Shown in pieces: positions 7,212-18,395 of a DNA stretch of 64,000 nucleotides (position 1 is its first letter; the number at the start of each line of letters is the position of its first letter). Below the pieces are notes generated by a model that saw nothing but the letters and a program-made list of their open reading frames with translations, had not been told where the DNA came from and did not search any database. Source of the DNA: Hyphomonadaceae bacterium (lineage in GTDB: Bacteria; Pseudomonadota; Alphaproteobacteria; Caulobacterales; Aquidulcibacteraceae); assembly GCA_016791425.1 (NCBI GenBank), contig JAEUMQ010000001.1:375138-439137 (forward strand). Direction: 5' to 3'. Both the position numbers and the translations under genes were made by a program.

Positions 7212-7694
7212 ATGCGCCTTGGATTTCCGTTCCTCGCGGTCGCGGCGCTCGCCCTGGCCGCCTGCGCGACCGCGCCCACCTACGCGCCCGCCTCCGGCCT
7301 CGGGCGCCCCGGCTATTCCGAGCAGCGCATCGAGAGCGACCGTTTCCGCGTGGTCTTCCGCTCCCAGGCGGCGGCCGATCCCGGGCTGATCGAGGCGCTG
7401 GCGCTGCGGCGCGCCGCCGAGATCACGGTGGAGACCGGCTACGACCATTTCATCGTCGATCGCCGCGAGGTCGATCGCGGCCAGCGCAGCGGTCCCACGA
7501 TCGGCGTCGGGGTCGGCGGCGGCTCGTTCGGGCGCCGCTCGAGCTTCGGCACGGGCGTGGGCCTCTCCTTCCCGATCGGCGGCGGCGGCGAAGCGGCCCA
7601 GACCGCCGCGCTCGACATCCGCCTGGGCCGTGGGCCCAAGCCCGCCTCCCCGGACGCCTATGACGCGCGCGACGTGCTCCGTACCGCGCGTTAA
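7212..7694 (+). CDS. CC0125/CC1285 family outer-membrane lipoprotein
   Basis: A 160-residue exported lipoprotein. It has a basic start, a hydrophobic core and a lipobox ending ALAACAT with Cys at about residue 18. The mature part carries YSEQRIESDRFRVVFRS and ALRRAAEITVETGYDHFIV, the pattern of the CC0125/CC1285 family of Caulobacterales and relatives, followed by a glycine-rich middle (GVGVGGGSFGRRSSFGTGVG). Function unknown. It is the first chromosomal gene after the element boundary, about 90 bp from the attachment site, and faces away from the element. Confidence 0.85.
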   Translation: MRLGFPFLAVAALALAACATAPTYAPASGLGRPGYSEQRIESDRFRVVFRSQAAADPGLIEALALRRAAEITVETGYDHFIVDRREVDRGQRSGPTIGVGVGGGSFGRRSSFGTGVGLSFPIGGGGEAAQTAALDIRLGRGPKPASPDAYDARDVLRTAR

Positions 7695-7731
7695 CCGTTG
7701 GCCGCCATAATCGTCGGCCATCGAGGATGAA

Positions 7732-8136
7732 ATGAGCGCTGCGCCGGACGAGGAATATTGGCCCCGGATTCTGGTGGTCGATGACGTGGAGGACAATCGC
7801 GACCTCCTGCGCCGGCGCCTGATGATCGCGCACTTCGAGGTGACCGAAGCCAATGACGGCGCCGGCTGCCTCGCCAAGCTGGCGCAGCAGAAATTCGACG
7901 CCGTGCTGCTCGACTACATGATGCCCGGCATGGACGGCCTGGAGACGCTGCGCCGCATCCGCCAGACCTGGTCGAAGGCCGAGCTGCCGGTGATCATGGT
8001 CACTGCGCGCGACGAGGATCCGATGATCGTGCGCTGCCTGGAATGCGGCGCCAACGATTTCGTCTCGAAGCCGTTCTCGTTCCCGGTGCTGCAGGCGCGC
8101 CTGCGCGCGGCGTTGCCGCAGGCCCGCGGCGCCTAA
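7732..8136 (+). CDS. Stand-alone response regulator receiver protein
   Basis: A single receiver domain of 134 residues with no output domain. The acidic pair is Asp17-Asp18 (ILVVDD), the phosphoacceptor is Asp61 in LLDYMMPGMDG, the switch threonine is Thr91 and the conserved lysine is Lys113 in SKPFSF. It converges on a leftward regulator-kinase operon. Such single-domain regulators act by protein contact or as phosphate sinks in relays. A link with the hybrid kinase next door is likely but is inferred from position only. Confidence 0.9.
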   Translation: MSAAPDEEYWPRILVVDDVEDNRDLLRRRLMIAHFEVTEANDGAGCLAKLAQQKFDAVLLDYMMPGMDGLETLRRIRQTWSKAELPVIMVTARDEDPMIVRCLECGANDFVSKPFSFPVLQARLRAALPQARGA

Positions 8137-8185
8137 ACCGATCAGTCGAGCGCAGAAACGCTCGGAAATTCACTGAGCGGCCAAC

Positions 8186-8560
8186 CTATGCCTTGTTCGC
8201 GGTCAGCTCGCGGATGAGCTGCATGAGCGCCGGGAAATCCACAGGCTTCGTCGCAAAAGCGTCAAATCCCGCCGCGAGGCAATCTTCGCGCGCGCCGTCC
8301 ATCGCATGCGCCGTGAGCGCCACGATCGGCGTCTTCTTGCCGGTTTCGGTCGCGCGGATGCGTTTCATCGCCTCCATGCCGCCCATCACCGGCATGGCGA
8401 GATCCATGAGCACGAGATCCGGCGTCTGGCGTGCAAAGGCTTCCACCGCCTGCGCGCCGTCTTCGGCTGGGATCACGATGAAGGTCTGCCGCTCCAGGCG
8501 GCGTATCAGGATTTCGCGGTTATCCGGCTGATCTTCGGCGACCAGAATAGTCAGGCTCAT
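8186..8560 (-). CDS. Single-domain response regulator, partner of the hybrid kinase
   Basis: A 124-residue receiver domain resembling DivK/CheY-type proteins. Phosphoacceptor Asp53 lies in [13 protein letters not shown]; Thr83 (ALTAHAMDG) and Lys105 (TKPVDF) complete the site. ALTAHA and the MPVMGGMEA context are typical of receivers that take phosphate from hybrid kinases. Its ATG overlaps the stop of the hybrid kinase (ATGA), so the two are co-translated and probably form one phosphorelay. No output domain is present. Confidence 0.92.
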   Translation of the reverse strand: MSLTILVAEDQPDNREILIRRLERQTFIVIPAEDGAQAVEAFARQTPDLVLMDLAMPVMGGMEAMKRIRATETGKKTPIVALTAHAMDGAREDCLAAGFDAFATKPVDFPALMQLIRELTANKA

Positions 8561-11322
8561 GCGACGGCCCCTCTCTGGGCTTCCTCCATTATCTTTTCTT
8601 CTTGCTTGATGAGGGGCAGCCGCGCGAATTGCAAGACCGACGCCACCAATGCGTCGCGCTGCACCGGCTTCACAAGGTGCAGGCAGGCGCCGAGCGAGAT
8701 GGCGCGCGCGCGATCTTCGTCGATGGAAAGCACGATGGTCGGGATGTCGGCGGTGGCTTCTTCGGCCCGCAGCGCCTCAAGCACGCTCCACCCGCTGTCG
8801 TCCGGCAGATGAATGTCGAGGATGATGAGCGCGGGATGCACCGCGCGCGCCTTCGCGAGCCCGTCCGCTGCGCTGACCGCGCTGCGCACGTCGAAACCGA
8901 GCCGCGAGAGCGTGCGCCGCGCCAGGTCGCGCGCGTCCGCTTCATCGTCGATCACCAGGATCACAGGCCCACCCGCGCTCGCGGTCTCGGCCTCCTTGAT
9001 GTTCATCAAGTTGGGCAGGCGCAAATCCGCGGGGATGCGCATCGTGAAGATCGAGCCCTTGCCGATCTCGCTCTCCACCGAGAGATCGCCGCCGAGCAGC
9101 TCGGCGAGCCGCCGCGTGATCGAAAGCCCGAGGCCGGTGCCGCCGAACTGGCGCGTGGTGGTGCTGTCGGCCTGCGCGAACGGCTGAAAGAGGCGCGACA
9201 TCTGCTCCTGCGTGATGCCGATGCCGCTATCGACGACGTCGAACACGAGCCAGTCGAGATTGTTGTCGCGCCGCCGGCTCGCGCGCAGCAGCACGCGTCC
9301 CTCCTGGGTGAACTTGCAGGCGTTGGCCAGGAGATTCAGCAGGCACTGGCCGATGCGGAAGGAATCCGACATCCCGAACCCGAGATTGTCGGCGATCTCA
9401 AGCTCGAGCGTGTTGTTGTTCTTCTCCGCCGCCGGCCGCACCGTCTCCACCGCATTGCGCACGACCTCGGCCGGATCGAAATCCTTGATCGAGAGGTCCA
9501 TCCGGCCCGCCTCGATCTTCGAGAGATCGAGAATGCCGTTGATGAGCGAGAGCAGGTGCTTGGCGGCCGCCAGGATGCGGCTGATATCCTTCACGGCGCC
9601 CGCGGCGCCCATCGCCTCGGCTTCTTCCAGCTGCAGCTCCGAATAGCCGATGATCGAATTGAGCGGCGTCCTGAGCTCATGGCTCATATTGGCGAGGAAT
9701 TGCGACTTCGCCCCGTTCGCCGCTTCGGCCGCTTCGCGCGCGCCGCGCAGAGCCGTGACCGCATCCATGAGCGCGGAATCGCGGATGTCGATCTCGCGCA
9801 GCACGCGCATGAAACGTTCGAACATTTCCGCGAAGTCGAACCGGCTGTCGCGCGATTCCCAGTCCTGCAACTCGCGCCGCCCCGCCTCGCCGTCCGGCGC
9901 CGCGCCGAAATCACGGATCACCTCGTCGAACATCGCGCGCTTGCCCGCGAGCTGCGCTTCCGCTTGCCGCGTCGCTTCCAGAAGCCGCTGCTGCATGAGC
10001 TTCTGCTCGGTGACATTGCGCGTGATGCCGATCACGTAGCGCAGCCGCCCGCTCTGCTCGGCGACCGATTCCATGACGGTCTGCACCCAGATCTGCCGGT
10101 CGTCGTCGCGCTTGTAGCGATGCTCCATCACCCGCCGGACGCCGGGCGTCTGCAGCGTCTGGATCATCTGCTCGAACCGTTCGTAATCCTCTTCAAGCAG
10201 CCATGCGGGCTGATGCATGGCGAAGTTCGCGAACGTCGGCTTGAACCCGACGATCGTCTCGAACTCGGGCGATGCCCACACTTGCCGCTCGATGGTGTCG
10301 ACGCGCCAGACCGTCGTTTCCGCCGACGAGAGCGCGAAATGCAGGATCTGCTCGGCCTCTTCGGCCTCGCGCCTGGCCTTGTGCAGGGCGGTCACGTCTT
10401 CGCTGAACGTGACGACGCCGCCGATCCGGCCCTCGTCGTCGCGCCACGGCTTGGTCTCCCACCGCAGGATCGCTTCGCCGCCTCCGGGAAGCGGGGTCAC
10501 GTCATAATCGTTCTTCACGCACTCGCCCTTGAGCGAGCGCTCGTGCGCCTCGCGCCAATGCGGCGGACACGGATCGATGAGCTCGAAGAAGCTCCGCCCG
10601 AGCACTTCCTCCATGGGCAGGCCGTTGATGCGCGTTGTGGCGCGGCTCACCATGATGATCTTCGCGTCGCGGTCCATGACCGAGACGGCGCGGTCCTCCT
10701 GCTCCAGGATGATCCGCGTGAGCTGCTTCTGGCGCCGCACCTGCTTGAGCGTGCTGTCCAGCAGCGCCTCGTTCTTCGCCTTGGCGCGCAACAGCGACGC
10801 GAGCGCAGCAAGGCCGAGCGTGCTCGCGCAGGCGAGGAGAGCCGTCCCCACCCAGTCGATCGGCCCGCCGGCCATTTCCGCAACGAACGGGTTGACGAAG
10901 GCCGCGATGAGCGCCGGCGCCGTCGCCGCCGCGCCCACCCGATCGGACACCGCGAAAAGGTCGCGCGAAAAGAGGGTGACAAGGAACATGAGCCCGAACG
11001 CGCTCGTGCTCGCCCACGGCCTTCCATCCAGCGCCAGCGCCAGCGAGGCGCCCGCAAACGCCGCGCTCACCAAGAGGCTCGAGAGGAGCAGGCCGCGCTC
11101 CGCCTCCGCGCTCGCATCGCCGCGCTCCGCGACGTCGCGGTAGATGTTCCGCTCAAGGATGAGCGCCGAGAGCGCCACCGCGCACCACACGAAGCCGCCG
11201 AAGAGCCCGGTCGCGCCCATGATCAGCGCGGCGATCACCGCAGCGCCGAGCGCAAGCCCGCGAGCCTGTTGCTCACGGGTCTCCCACGCGCTTCGCACCG
11301 CTTCGAGTTCAATGACCGCCAT
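8557..11322 (-). CDS. Membrane hybrid sensor histidine kinase with two PAS domains and a receiver
   Basis: A 921-residue sensor. The N-terminal 180 residues hold several hydrophobic helices (about 22-56, 78-98, 105-122, 135-150, 156-178). Two PAS-like domains follow (about 205-315, and 325-440 ending in a PAC-like [13 protein letters not shown]). HisKA has His548 in [10 protein letters not shown], and the ATPase domain shows [16 protein letters not shown] and [11 protein letters not shown]-terminal receiver has Asp836 in LIILDIHLP. The membrane region looks buried rather than periplasmic, so the signal may be sensed in the membrane or by PAS. It is co-translated with the single-domain regulator. 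Confidence 0.93.
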   Translation of the reverse strand: MAVIELEAVRSAWETREQQARGLALGAAVIAALIMGATGLFGGFVWCAVALSALILERNIYRDVAERGDASAEAERGLLLSSLLVSAAFAGASLALALDGRPWASTSAFGLMFLVTLFSRDLFAVSDRVGAAATAPALIAAFVNPFVAEMAGGPIDWVGTALLACASTLGLAALASLLRAKAKNEALLDSTLKQVRRQKQLTRIILEQEDRAVSVMDRDAKIIMVSRATTRINGLPMEEVLGRSFFELIDPCPPHWREAHERSLKGECVKNDYDVTPLPGGGEAILRWETKPWRDDEGRIGGVVTFSEDVTALHKARREAEEAEQILHFALSSAETTVWRVDTIERQVWASPEFETIVGFKPTFANFAMHQPAWLLEEDYERFEQMIQTLQTPGVRRVMEHRYKRDDDRQIWVQTVMESVAEQSGRLRYVIGITRNVTEQKLMQQRLLEATRQAEAQLAGKRAMFDEVIRDFGAAPDGEAGRRELQDWESRDSRFDFAEMFERFMRVLREIDIRDSALMDAVTALRGAREAAEAANGAKSQFLANMSHELRTPLNSIIGYSELQLEEAEAMGAAGAVKDISRILAAAKHLLSLINGILDLSKIEAGRMDLSIKDFDPAEVVRNAVETVRPAAEKNNNTLELEIADNLGFGMSDSFRIGQCLLNLLANACKFTQEGRVLLRASRRRDNNLDWLVFDVVDSGIGITQEQMSRLFQPFAQADSTTTRQFGGTGLGLSITRRLAELLGGDLSVESEIGKGSIFTMRIPADLRLPNLMNIKEAETASAGGPVILVIDDEADARDLARRTLSRLGFDVRSAVSAADGLAKARAVHPALIILDIHLPDDSGWSVLEALRAEEATADIPTIVLSIDEDRARAISLGACLHLVKPVQRDALVASVLQFARLPLIKQEEKIMEEAQRGAVA

Positions 11323-11520
11323 GTCGCCGGCGCACCTTCTGATCGCAAGCGAATGTGTCTCACAATTTCAAATATTCCGTTTCGGCAAGACTAATGAGGT
11401 GTCACCGGCGCCGCTTTCGGCGCCGCCGCGCCATCCCCTCGTGCGTCCGAGGGCCCTGGCGTCTCGCCTGCGAACCTCTTAAAGAGGCGGCAACCACACC
11501 CTTCGTGCGGATAGGCCTCC

Positions 11521-13032
<1,512 letters not shown>

Positions 13033-13046
13033 TTGAAGGACGGAAG

Positions 13047-13943
13047 ATGACCAAGCTTGCCTTCATCGGCCTCGGCAACATGGGCGCAGGCATGGCCGCC
13101 AACCAGGCGAAGGCCGGCCGCGACGTGTGCGCCTTCGACATCTCCGCAGCCGCGATGGACCGCGCCGCGGAATTGGGCTGCAGGCGCGCGCAAAGCGTCG
13201 CCGACGCCGTGCGCGAGGCCGATATCGTGATCACCATGCTGCCGGCCGGCCAGCACGTGCGCCAGGTCTATGCCGAGGAAATTGCGCCGGCCGCGAAGAA
13301 AGGCGCGCTGCTGATCGATTGCTCCACCATCGATGTGGAAAGCGCGCGCGCCGTCGCAGCACAGATGCGCGAGGCCGGATTCCGTTTTGCCGACGCGCCT
13401 GTCTCCGGCGGCATCATGGCCGCCAACGCCGGCACGCTCGCCTTCATGGTCGGGTGTGTGGAAGGCGACTTCGCACAGATCGAGGAGGCGCTGAAGCCGA
13501 TGTCGCGCGTCACGCTGCGCGCCGGCGAGTTCGGCGCCGGGCAGGCCGCGAAGATCTGCAACAACATGGTGCTCGGCATCTCCATGCTCGGCATCTGCGA
13601 AGCCTTTGCGCTCGCCGAGAAGCTTGGCCTCGATCCGCAGCGCTTCTACGACATCGCCTCGAAGAGCTCGGCGCAATGCTGGTCGCTCACCACGTATTGC
13701 CCCTGGCCCGGCCCTGTGCCGACGGCGCCGTCGAACCGCGCTTACAATGACGGCTTCATGACCTCGCTCATGCTGAAGGACCTGAAGCTGGCGCAGGAAG
13801 CGGCCGCCAAGGCCGGCGCCGCCGCCCCGATGGGAGCGCACGCGGAGGGCATGTTCGCCCTTTTCGAGCGCCTGGGCTATGGCGCGAAGGATTTCTCCGC
13901 CGTGCTTCAGCTCCTGCGCGGCGATCTCGACGCGCTCAGCTGA
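13047..13943 (+). CDS. mmsB: 3-hydroxyisobutyrate dehydrogenase
   Basis: Oxidises 3-hydroxyisobutyrate to methylmalonate semialdehyde, the step before MmsA in valine catabolism. The 298 residues begin with the NAD-binding FIGLGNMGAGMA. DAPVSGG (about 116-122) binds substrate, and GAGQAAKICNNM contains catalytic Lys169 and Asn173. It lies directly behind mmsA. Its last 8 bases overlap the end of the convergent antiporter gene, so there is no room for a separate terminator. Identification is secure. Confidence 0.95.
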   Translation: MTKLAFIGLGNMGAGMAANQAKAGRDVCAFDISAAAMDRAAELGCRRAQSVADAVREADIVITMLPAGQHVRQVYAEEIAPAAKKGALLIDCSTIDVESARAVAAQMREAGFRFADAPVSGGIMAANAGTLAFMVGCVEGDFAQIEEALKPMSRVTLRAGEFGAGQAAKICNNMVLGISMLGICEAFALAEKLGLDPQRFYDIASKSSAQCWSLTTYCPWPGPVPTAPSNRAYNDGFMTSLMLKDLKLAQEAAAKAGAAAPMGAHAEGMFALFERLGYGAKDFSAVLQLLRGDLDALS

Positions 13944-15186
13944 GCGTCTTGGCGCCGATCTCTTCGGCGCCCGCGCCGCCTGGCTCTTCCGTCGCCTTCT
14001 TTCTGTTCGCCACCATGAGGAAGAGGAAGGGATTGAGCGCGATCGAGATGAGCGCCGCCGCAAGGATGCAATTGTGCGTCTCGCCCGACATAAGATCGAG
14101 GCGCACGCCGAGCGCGGCGAGCACGAACGAGAACTCGCCGATCTGCGCCAGCGCGGCCGCGATCATGAGGCCGGTCTGCAGCGGCAGCTTGTAGAGCGAG
14201 GTGATCGCCAGCGCCGCCGCGCCCTTGCCGAGCACGATGATCCCCACGACCGAGGCGACCTCCACCGGCGCGCGCAGGAGAATGCCCGGATCGAACAGCA
14301 TCCCCACCGACACGAAGAAGAGCACGGCGAAAGTGTCGCGAAGCGGCTGCGAATCCTCCGCCACGCGCTGCGTGAACTTCGTGCCGTTGAGCGCCACCCC
14401 CGCCAGGAACGCGCCAAGCGCGAACGAGGCCCCGAAGAACGCGTAGGCGAGATAGGCGACCCCGAGCGCCAGCGCCAGCGTGCCGAGCGACAATAACTCG
14501 CGCGATTTCAGGTGCGCCACCCGCATGACGAGCCACGGAAACACCCGCGCGCCGACCACCAGCATCAGCAGCACGAACGCCGCGACCTTTCCCGCCGCGA
14601 GGCCCAGCGCCGTCAACGTCGCCTGCGAAGAAGCGGCCTCTCCGTGCGCGAACATGGCCAGACTGGGCGCCAGCACGATGGCGAGCACGATCGCGATGTC
14701 CTCCACCACGAGCCAGCCGACGCAGATCCGTCCGCCCTCGGATTGAACGAGCCTGCGCTCCTCCAGCGCCCGCAGCATGACGACCGTGCTCGCCACCGAG
14801 AGCGAGAAGCCGAGCATGAGGCTCTCCCACACCGGCAGCCTCAGCCACGTTCCGACGAGATGGCCAAGCCCCGTCGCCACCGCCATCTGCACGATCGCGC
14901 CCGGCAGCGCGACCGTGCGCACCTTCCAGAGATCCGCCAGCGAGAACTTCAAGCCGACGCCGAACATCAGCAGGATGACGCCGATCTCCGCCAATTGCTG
15001 CGCCAGGTGCGTGTCGCCGACAAACCCCGGCGTGAACGGCCCGACAAACACGCCGGCGACGAGATAGCCGACGATGGGCGACAGATTGAGCCGCCGCGCG
15101 GCGAACCCCAGCACGAACGCCAGCACGAGCGCCGCGACGAGCGTAGCGATCAGCGTGTGTGCGTCGGCTGTGTGCTCCCCGTTCAT
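13936..15186 (-). CDS. CPA2 cation:proton antiporter, membrane domain only
   Basis: A 416-residue Kef-type sodium/potassium-proton exchanger with about twelve transmembrane helices. The segments LNLSPIVGYLVAGVFVGP, GVILLMFGVGLKFSL and FVSVGMLFDPGIL are typical. It ends in a short hydrophilic tail (KKATEEPGGAGAEEIGAKTL) with no RCK/TrkA-N nucleotide-binding domain. The preceding gene encodes a second antiporter that has such a domain, and the two overlap as ATGA, so they are co-translated. A hetero-oligomer sharing one regulatory domain is possible but unproven. The ion carried cannot be told from sequence. Confidence 0.88.
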   Translation of the reverse strand: MNGEHTADAHTLIATLVAALVLAFVLGFAARRLNLSPIVGYLVAGVFVGPFTPGFVGDTHLAQQLAEIGVILLMFGVGLKFSLADLWKVRTVALPGAIVQMAVATGLGHLVGTWLRLPVWESLMLGFSLSVASTVVMLRALEERRLVQSEGGRICVGWLVVEDIAIVLAIVLAPSLAMFAHGEAASSQATLTALGLAAGKVAAFVLLMLVVGARVFPWLVMRVAHLKSRELLSLGTLALALGVAYLAYAFFGASFALGAFLAGVALNGTKFTQRVAEDSQPLRDTFAVLFFVSVGMLFDPGILLRAPVEVASVVGIIVLGKGAAALAITSLYKLPLQTGLMIAAALAQIGEFSFVLAALGVRLDLMSGETHNCILAAALISIALNPFLFLMVANRKKATEEPGGAGAEEIGAKTLS

Positions 15187-17000
15187 CCGGCGTCCTCCGC
15201 CGGCGCGCGCCTGGCCCTTTTGTACTCGCGCAGCAATTGTCGCGGCGGCGATTGGATCGCGGCCCCGGGCGCGAGGGTCTGGATCTCGGCGCGGAACTCG
15301 GCCCGCTTGTCATGGATCGAGGCGATCACCGGTCCCATCGGCACGCCGATATCGACGAGCAGCGCCTCGCTCAAGAGAAGGCTCGCCTCGATCGTTTCGG
15401 GCACCGCGTCCGTGGCGCCCTTCGAGTAGAGCCGCGCGGCGTGGCGTGCGTCGCGCGCCCGCGCGACGATGAGCAGGCTCGCATGCGCCTTGCGCGCCGC
15501 CGCGACGATCACGTCCGCGCCCGTATCGACCGTGACGACGAGCGCGCGCGCGTTGCCGAGCCCGCAATGCTCCAGGAAGTCCGGACGCGTCATATCGCCG
15601 TAATAGACGGGGATTCCCGCCTCCCGCGCGCGCGCGACGACATCGGCGTCCGCGTCGTAGGCAAGATAGGAGACCCCGTGCCGCGAGAGCATGTCCGCGA
15701 CGACGCGCCCGACCCGCCCATAGCCGGCGATGACGACATTCGCCGTCTCCCCCAGGTCCGCCGGCGCCAGCAGCGCCGGATCGATTTGCGCTTTCGGCGT
15801 CAGCCGTTCGCCGAGCGCCCGCCCGATGCTGGACAGGAACGGTGTGCACACCATCGTCAGCGCCGCGACGATCACGACGATGTCCACGCTCGCGCCGGAT
15901 ACGACGCCGAGCGCGGCCGCCGAAGCCATCACCACCAGGCTGAACTCGCCGCCCGGCGCGAGCAGCAGCGCCGTCTGCGCCGCGGTGCGCCGCGACACGC
16001 CGAAGAGGCGCACCGCAGCCCACCCGATCGCGGCCTTCATCACGATGAGCCCGACCGAAAGCCCCACAATGAGCGCCGGCGCCGCCGCGATCCGGCTGAC
16101 GTCGATCGTCATGCCCGTCGAGATGAGGAAGACGCCGAGCAGCAATCCCTTGAACGGCTCCAGCATCACCTCGATCTGCCGGCGGTATTCGGTTTCCGCG
16201 AGCAACAGCCCGGCCAGCAGCGCGCCCATCGCCATCGACAGCCCCGCGCTCGCCGTCAACGTCGCGGCGCCGAGGAGCACCAGCAGGCACGCCGCCATGA
16301 AGAGCTCTGGACTCCTTGAGCGCGCCACGGTGCGGAAAAGCGGCCGCAGCACCAGCCGCCCCGCCGCGATGACGAGGCCGACCGCGATCGCCGCCTGACC
16401 GAGCGCGAGCGCAAAGCCGCCGAGACCTCCGGCCGCCTGGCCCGCGAGCATGGCGACGCCGAACAGGATCGGCACCACCGCGATGTCCTGGAAGATGAGC
16501 ACCGCGAACGTCGTGCGGCCCGTCGTGGACATGAGCCGGTTCTCTTCGGAGAGCACCTGCACGATGACCGCGGTCGAGGAAAGCGCGAGCGCCAGGCCGA
16601 TCACGATCGCGGCCGTGTTCGACTCGCCGAGCAGGATCGCCGCCGTCGCGATCGCCGCCGCGGAGAGCACGACCTGCAGCGGGCCGAGCCCGAACACGAG
16701 CTTTCGCATCGTCATCAGGCGTTCGAACGAAAGCTCCAGCCCGATCATGAAAAGCAGGAGAATGACGCCGAATTCCGCCACGATTCCGATGCGCTCGCGG
16801 TCGGTGATGACGACCCAGTCGAGCCCCGGGATCATGCGGATGAGCGCGCCGAGGCCCGTCGGCCCGAGCACCATGCCGATCAGGAGGAACCCGAGCACCG
16901 GCGAGAATTTGAGCCGATGGAAGAGCGGGATCACGATGACGACGGCGCCGAGCACGATCAGGATTTCCTGAAGCGCGGCGGAGTCTATGGGGTGCGGCAT
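15183..17000 (-). CDS. KefB/KefC-like cation:proton antiporter with RCK domain
   Basis: A 605-residue monovalent cation/proton antiporter. Residues 1-390 form a CPA2 membrane domain (LKFSPVLGFLLIGMVLGP, GVILLLFMIGLELSF). Residues from about 415 form a TrkA-N/RCK domain opening with NVVIAGYGRVGRVVADML, the Rossmann dinucleotide fold, and LAYDADADVV. Known relatives extrude potassium under glutathione or NADH control; no glutathione-specific feature can be asserted here. It is the first gene of a two-antiporter operon. Confidence 0.9.
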   Translation of the reverse strand: MPHPIDSAALQEILIVLGAVVIVIPLFHRLKFSPVLGFLLIGMVLGPTGLGALIRMIPGLDWVVITDRERIGIVAEFGVILLLFMIGLELSFERLMTMRKLVFGLGPLQVVLSAAAIATAAILLGESNTAAIVIGLALALSSTAVIVQVLSEENRLMSTTGRTTFAVLIFQDIAVVPILFGVAMLAGQAAGGLGGFALALGQAAIAVGLVIAAGRLVLRPLFRTVARSRSPELFMAACLLVLLGAATLTASAGLSMAMGALLAGLLLAETEYRRQIEVMLEPFKGLLLGVFLISTGMTIDVSRIAAAPALIVGLSVGLIVMKAAIGWAAVRLFGVSRRTAAQTALLLAPGGEFSLVVMASAAALGVVSGASVDIVVIVAALTMVCTPFLSSIGRALGERLTPKAQIDPALLAPADLGETANVVIAGYGRVGRVVADMLSRHGVSYLAYDADADVVARAREAGIPVYYGDMTRPDFLEHCGLGNARALVVTVDTGADVIVAAARKAHASLLIVARARDARHAARLYSKGATDAVPETIEASLLLSEALLVDIGVPMGPVIASIHDKRAEFRAEIQTLAPGAAIQSPPRQLLREYKRARRAPAEDAG

Positions 17001-17062
17001 GGAAGCAGGTTAGACGCCGCCTATCCGTGCGCGCAACCCGCAGAGCCTATTTCAGCGCCCGA

Positions 17063-18067
17063 TCAGCCCCATGGCGCAAAATGCTTCGACAGCTTCAGGC
17101 CCTGCCCCTGATAATTCGAGCCCGTTTCGCCATAAAGCTTCGCCGCGCGCGCGGTGAGGGGCTCGAACACCAATTTCCCTACTGGCTGCGCGTGTTCCAG
17201 AAAAAACGGAACATCACGCGAGCGCACTTCGAGCACCGCGCGTCCCTCGTTCGGCGCGATTCCGAAGCCCGGATCGAAAAAGCCCGCATAATGCGCACGG
17301 AACTCGCCGAGCTCGGGGCGGATCGGCGCCATCTCCGCGGCTTCGTCAGCCGGGATGAGCACGTTTTCCTTCGACGCGAAGATGTAGAATTGTCCCGGAT
17401 CGAGCACCACGCGCCCGCGCCGCGCCTCGAGCGGCTCCCAGAAATCGCGCGGATCGCACGCGCCGACGGCGTCTACATCGATCACGCCCGAGTGCCGCTT
17501 CGCACGGAAGCCGGCCGGCCCATCGAGCGACAGGTCGATCGTGAAATCGGTGGAGCGCCGCGGCTGCGGCGGCCCACGTCGCAGCCGCAGCTGCGACAGC
17601 CGCGATCCGGGGCGCACCAGGATGGAGAACGTGCACGGAGAGATCTCCGCCCAGAGCGGCCCCTTGTAGCCGGCGGGCGCGGCGTCGAACGAGGTCGCGT
17701 GATCGACGATGAGCCGCGTGAAGACGTCGATCCGGCCCGTCGAGCTCTTCGGATTGGCGGCCGCATGCAGGTCCGGCGGCAGCGCGACGCGCTCCATCAC
17801 CGGCGCAAGATAGACGCAGCCGGTTTCGAGCACGGCGCCGCGCGTCAGATCGATCTCGTGCATCACGAGCTCGCGGTCGAGCCGCTCCTTTACCGTGTGC
17901 GCGCCAGGAAGAAAGCTCGCGCGCAGGCGATAGGCCACGCTTCCGATCCTGAGATCGAGGCTGGCGGGCTGGATCTGGTCCGCCAGAAAGGGCGCGTCCG
18001 CGCTGATCCAGCCGCTCGCGATCGCGGCTTGAATCTCGCTGTCCGGCAGGACGCCGTTGGCGCTCAT
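17063..18067 (-). CDS. dcd: dCTP deaminase, two-domain alphaproteobacterial type
   Basis: Deaminates dCTP to dUTP for thymidylate synthesis. At about 334 residues it is roughly twice the length of the enterobacterial enzyme, matching the two-domain 2'-deoxycytidine 5'-triphosphate deaminase found in alphaproteobacteria. Conserved strands include IQPASLDLRIGSVAYRL, ANPKSSTGRIDVFTRL and, in the second half, PGQFYIFASKENVLIP. ATG 18067 is preferred over GTG 18073 because GGAGG lies 8 bases upstream of it. That ribosome site is part of a hairpin (18072-18095) in the leader. Confidence 0.9.
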   Translation of the reverse strand: MSANGVLPDSEIQAAIASGWISADAPFLADQIQPASLDLRIGSVAYRLRASFLPGAHTVKERLDRELVMHEIDLTRGAVLETGCVYLAPVMERVALPPDLHAAANPKSSTGRIDVFTRLIVDHATSFDAAPAGYKGPLWAEISPCTFSILVRPGSRLSQLRLRRGPPQPRRSTDFTIDLSLDGPAGFRAKRHSGVIDVDAVGACDPRDFWEPLEARRGRVVLDPGQFYIFASKENVLIPADEAAEMAPIRPELGEFRAHYAGFFDPGFGIAPNEGRAVLEVRSRDVPFFLEHAQPVGKLVFEPLTARAAKLYGETGSNYQGQGLKLSKHFAPWG

Positions 18068-18071
18068 CCGC

Positions 18072-18095
18072 ACATCCTCCGTAGGCAGAGGATGT
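18072..18095 (-). promoter_or_regulatory. Leader hairpin that covers the dcd ribosome-binding site
   Basis: On the minus strand ACATCCTC (18095-18088 side) and GAGGATGT (18079-18072 side) form an exact 8-bp stem with an 8-base loop. The second arm contains the GGAG/GAGG ribosome site of dcd. The fold would hide the site, so translation may be controlled by its opening. Inference from sequence only. Confidence 0.45.
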
Positions 18096-18328
18096 AGCGC
18101 TCCCCTCCTCTCGAGCGGATGGGAGAGGGGGTGGGCGGCAGCTCAAGCGTTTGACGTCGCGCTCGCCGCCCACGACGCGATGCGCGCGGCGGTTCCCCCC
18201 GTCCCCTGCCCTCTCCCCTCGAAGGGGAGGGGGAGCGTCGCGCCAAACTCAGCAACATGCCGAAGGTGCTGGCGCGAGCCGGGGGATTTGTCCAGCTTGA
18301 CGCCGGCGCCGCCAGTGTGAGAAAGCCC
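18096..18328. other. Intergenic stretch with GC-rich palindromes, no gene seen
   Basis: Lies between divergent dcd and metZ. CTCCCCT-CGA-AGGGGAG is a perfect hairpin at 18213-18229, and an imperfect CCCCTCCTCTC / GGGAGAGGGG pair lies at 18102-18130, facing it. Such clusters resemble dispersed intergenic palindromes of alphaproteobacterial genomes. No coding frame with recognisable protein is present. Confidence 0.4.
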
Positions 18329-18386
18329 CCTTGCGCCGATTTGAGCTCAGCTTGCGGGCGCGGAACAAATGCAGCTAAAGCGGGAA
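18329..18386 (+). ncRNA. SAM-II riboswitch upstream of metZ
   Basis: The stretch matches the SAM-II (metA motif) consensus: stem GCGCC (18333-18337) with GGCGC (18357-18361), a loop beginning GATTTGAGC, and the highly conserved 3' core AAATGCAGCTAAA at 18367-18379 followed by GCGGG. The pseudoknot can form between GAGCT in the loop (18343-18347) and AGCT in the core (18373-18376). SAM-II is known from alphaproteobacterial methionine genes and turns them off when S-adenosylmethionine is bound. It lies about 100 bases before metZ, which fits exactly. Confidence 0.85.
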
Positions 18387-18395
18387 GCGGTCCAA

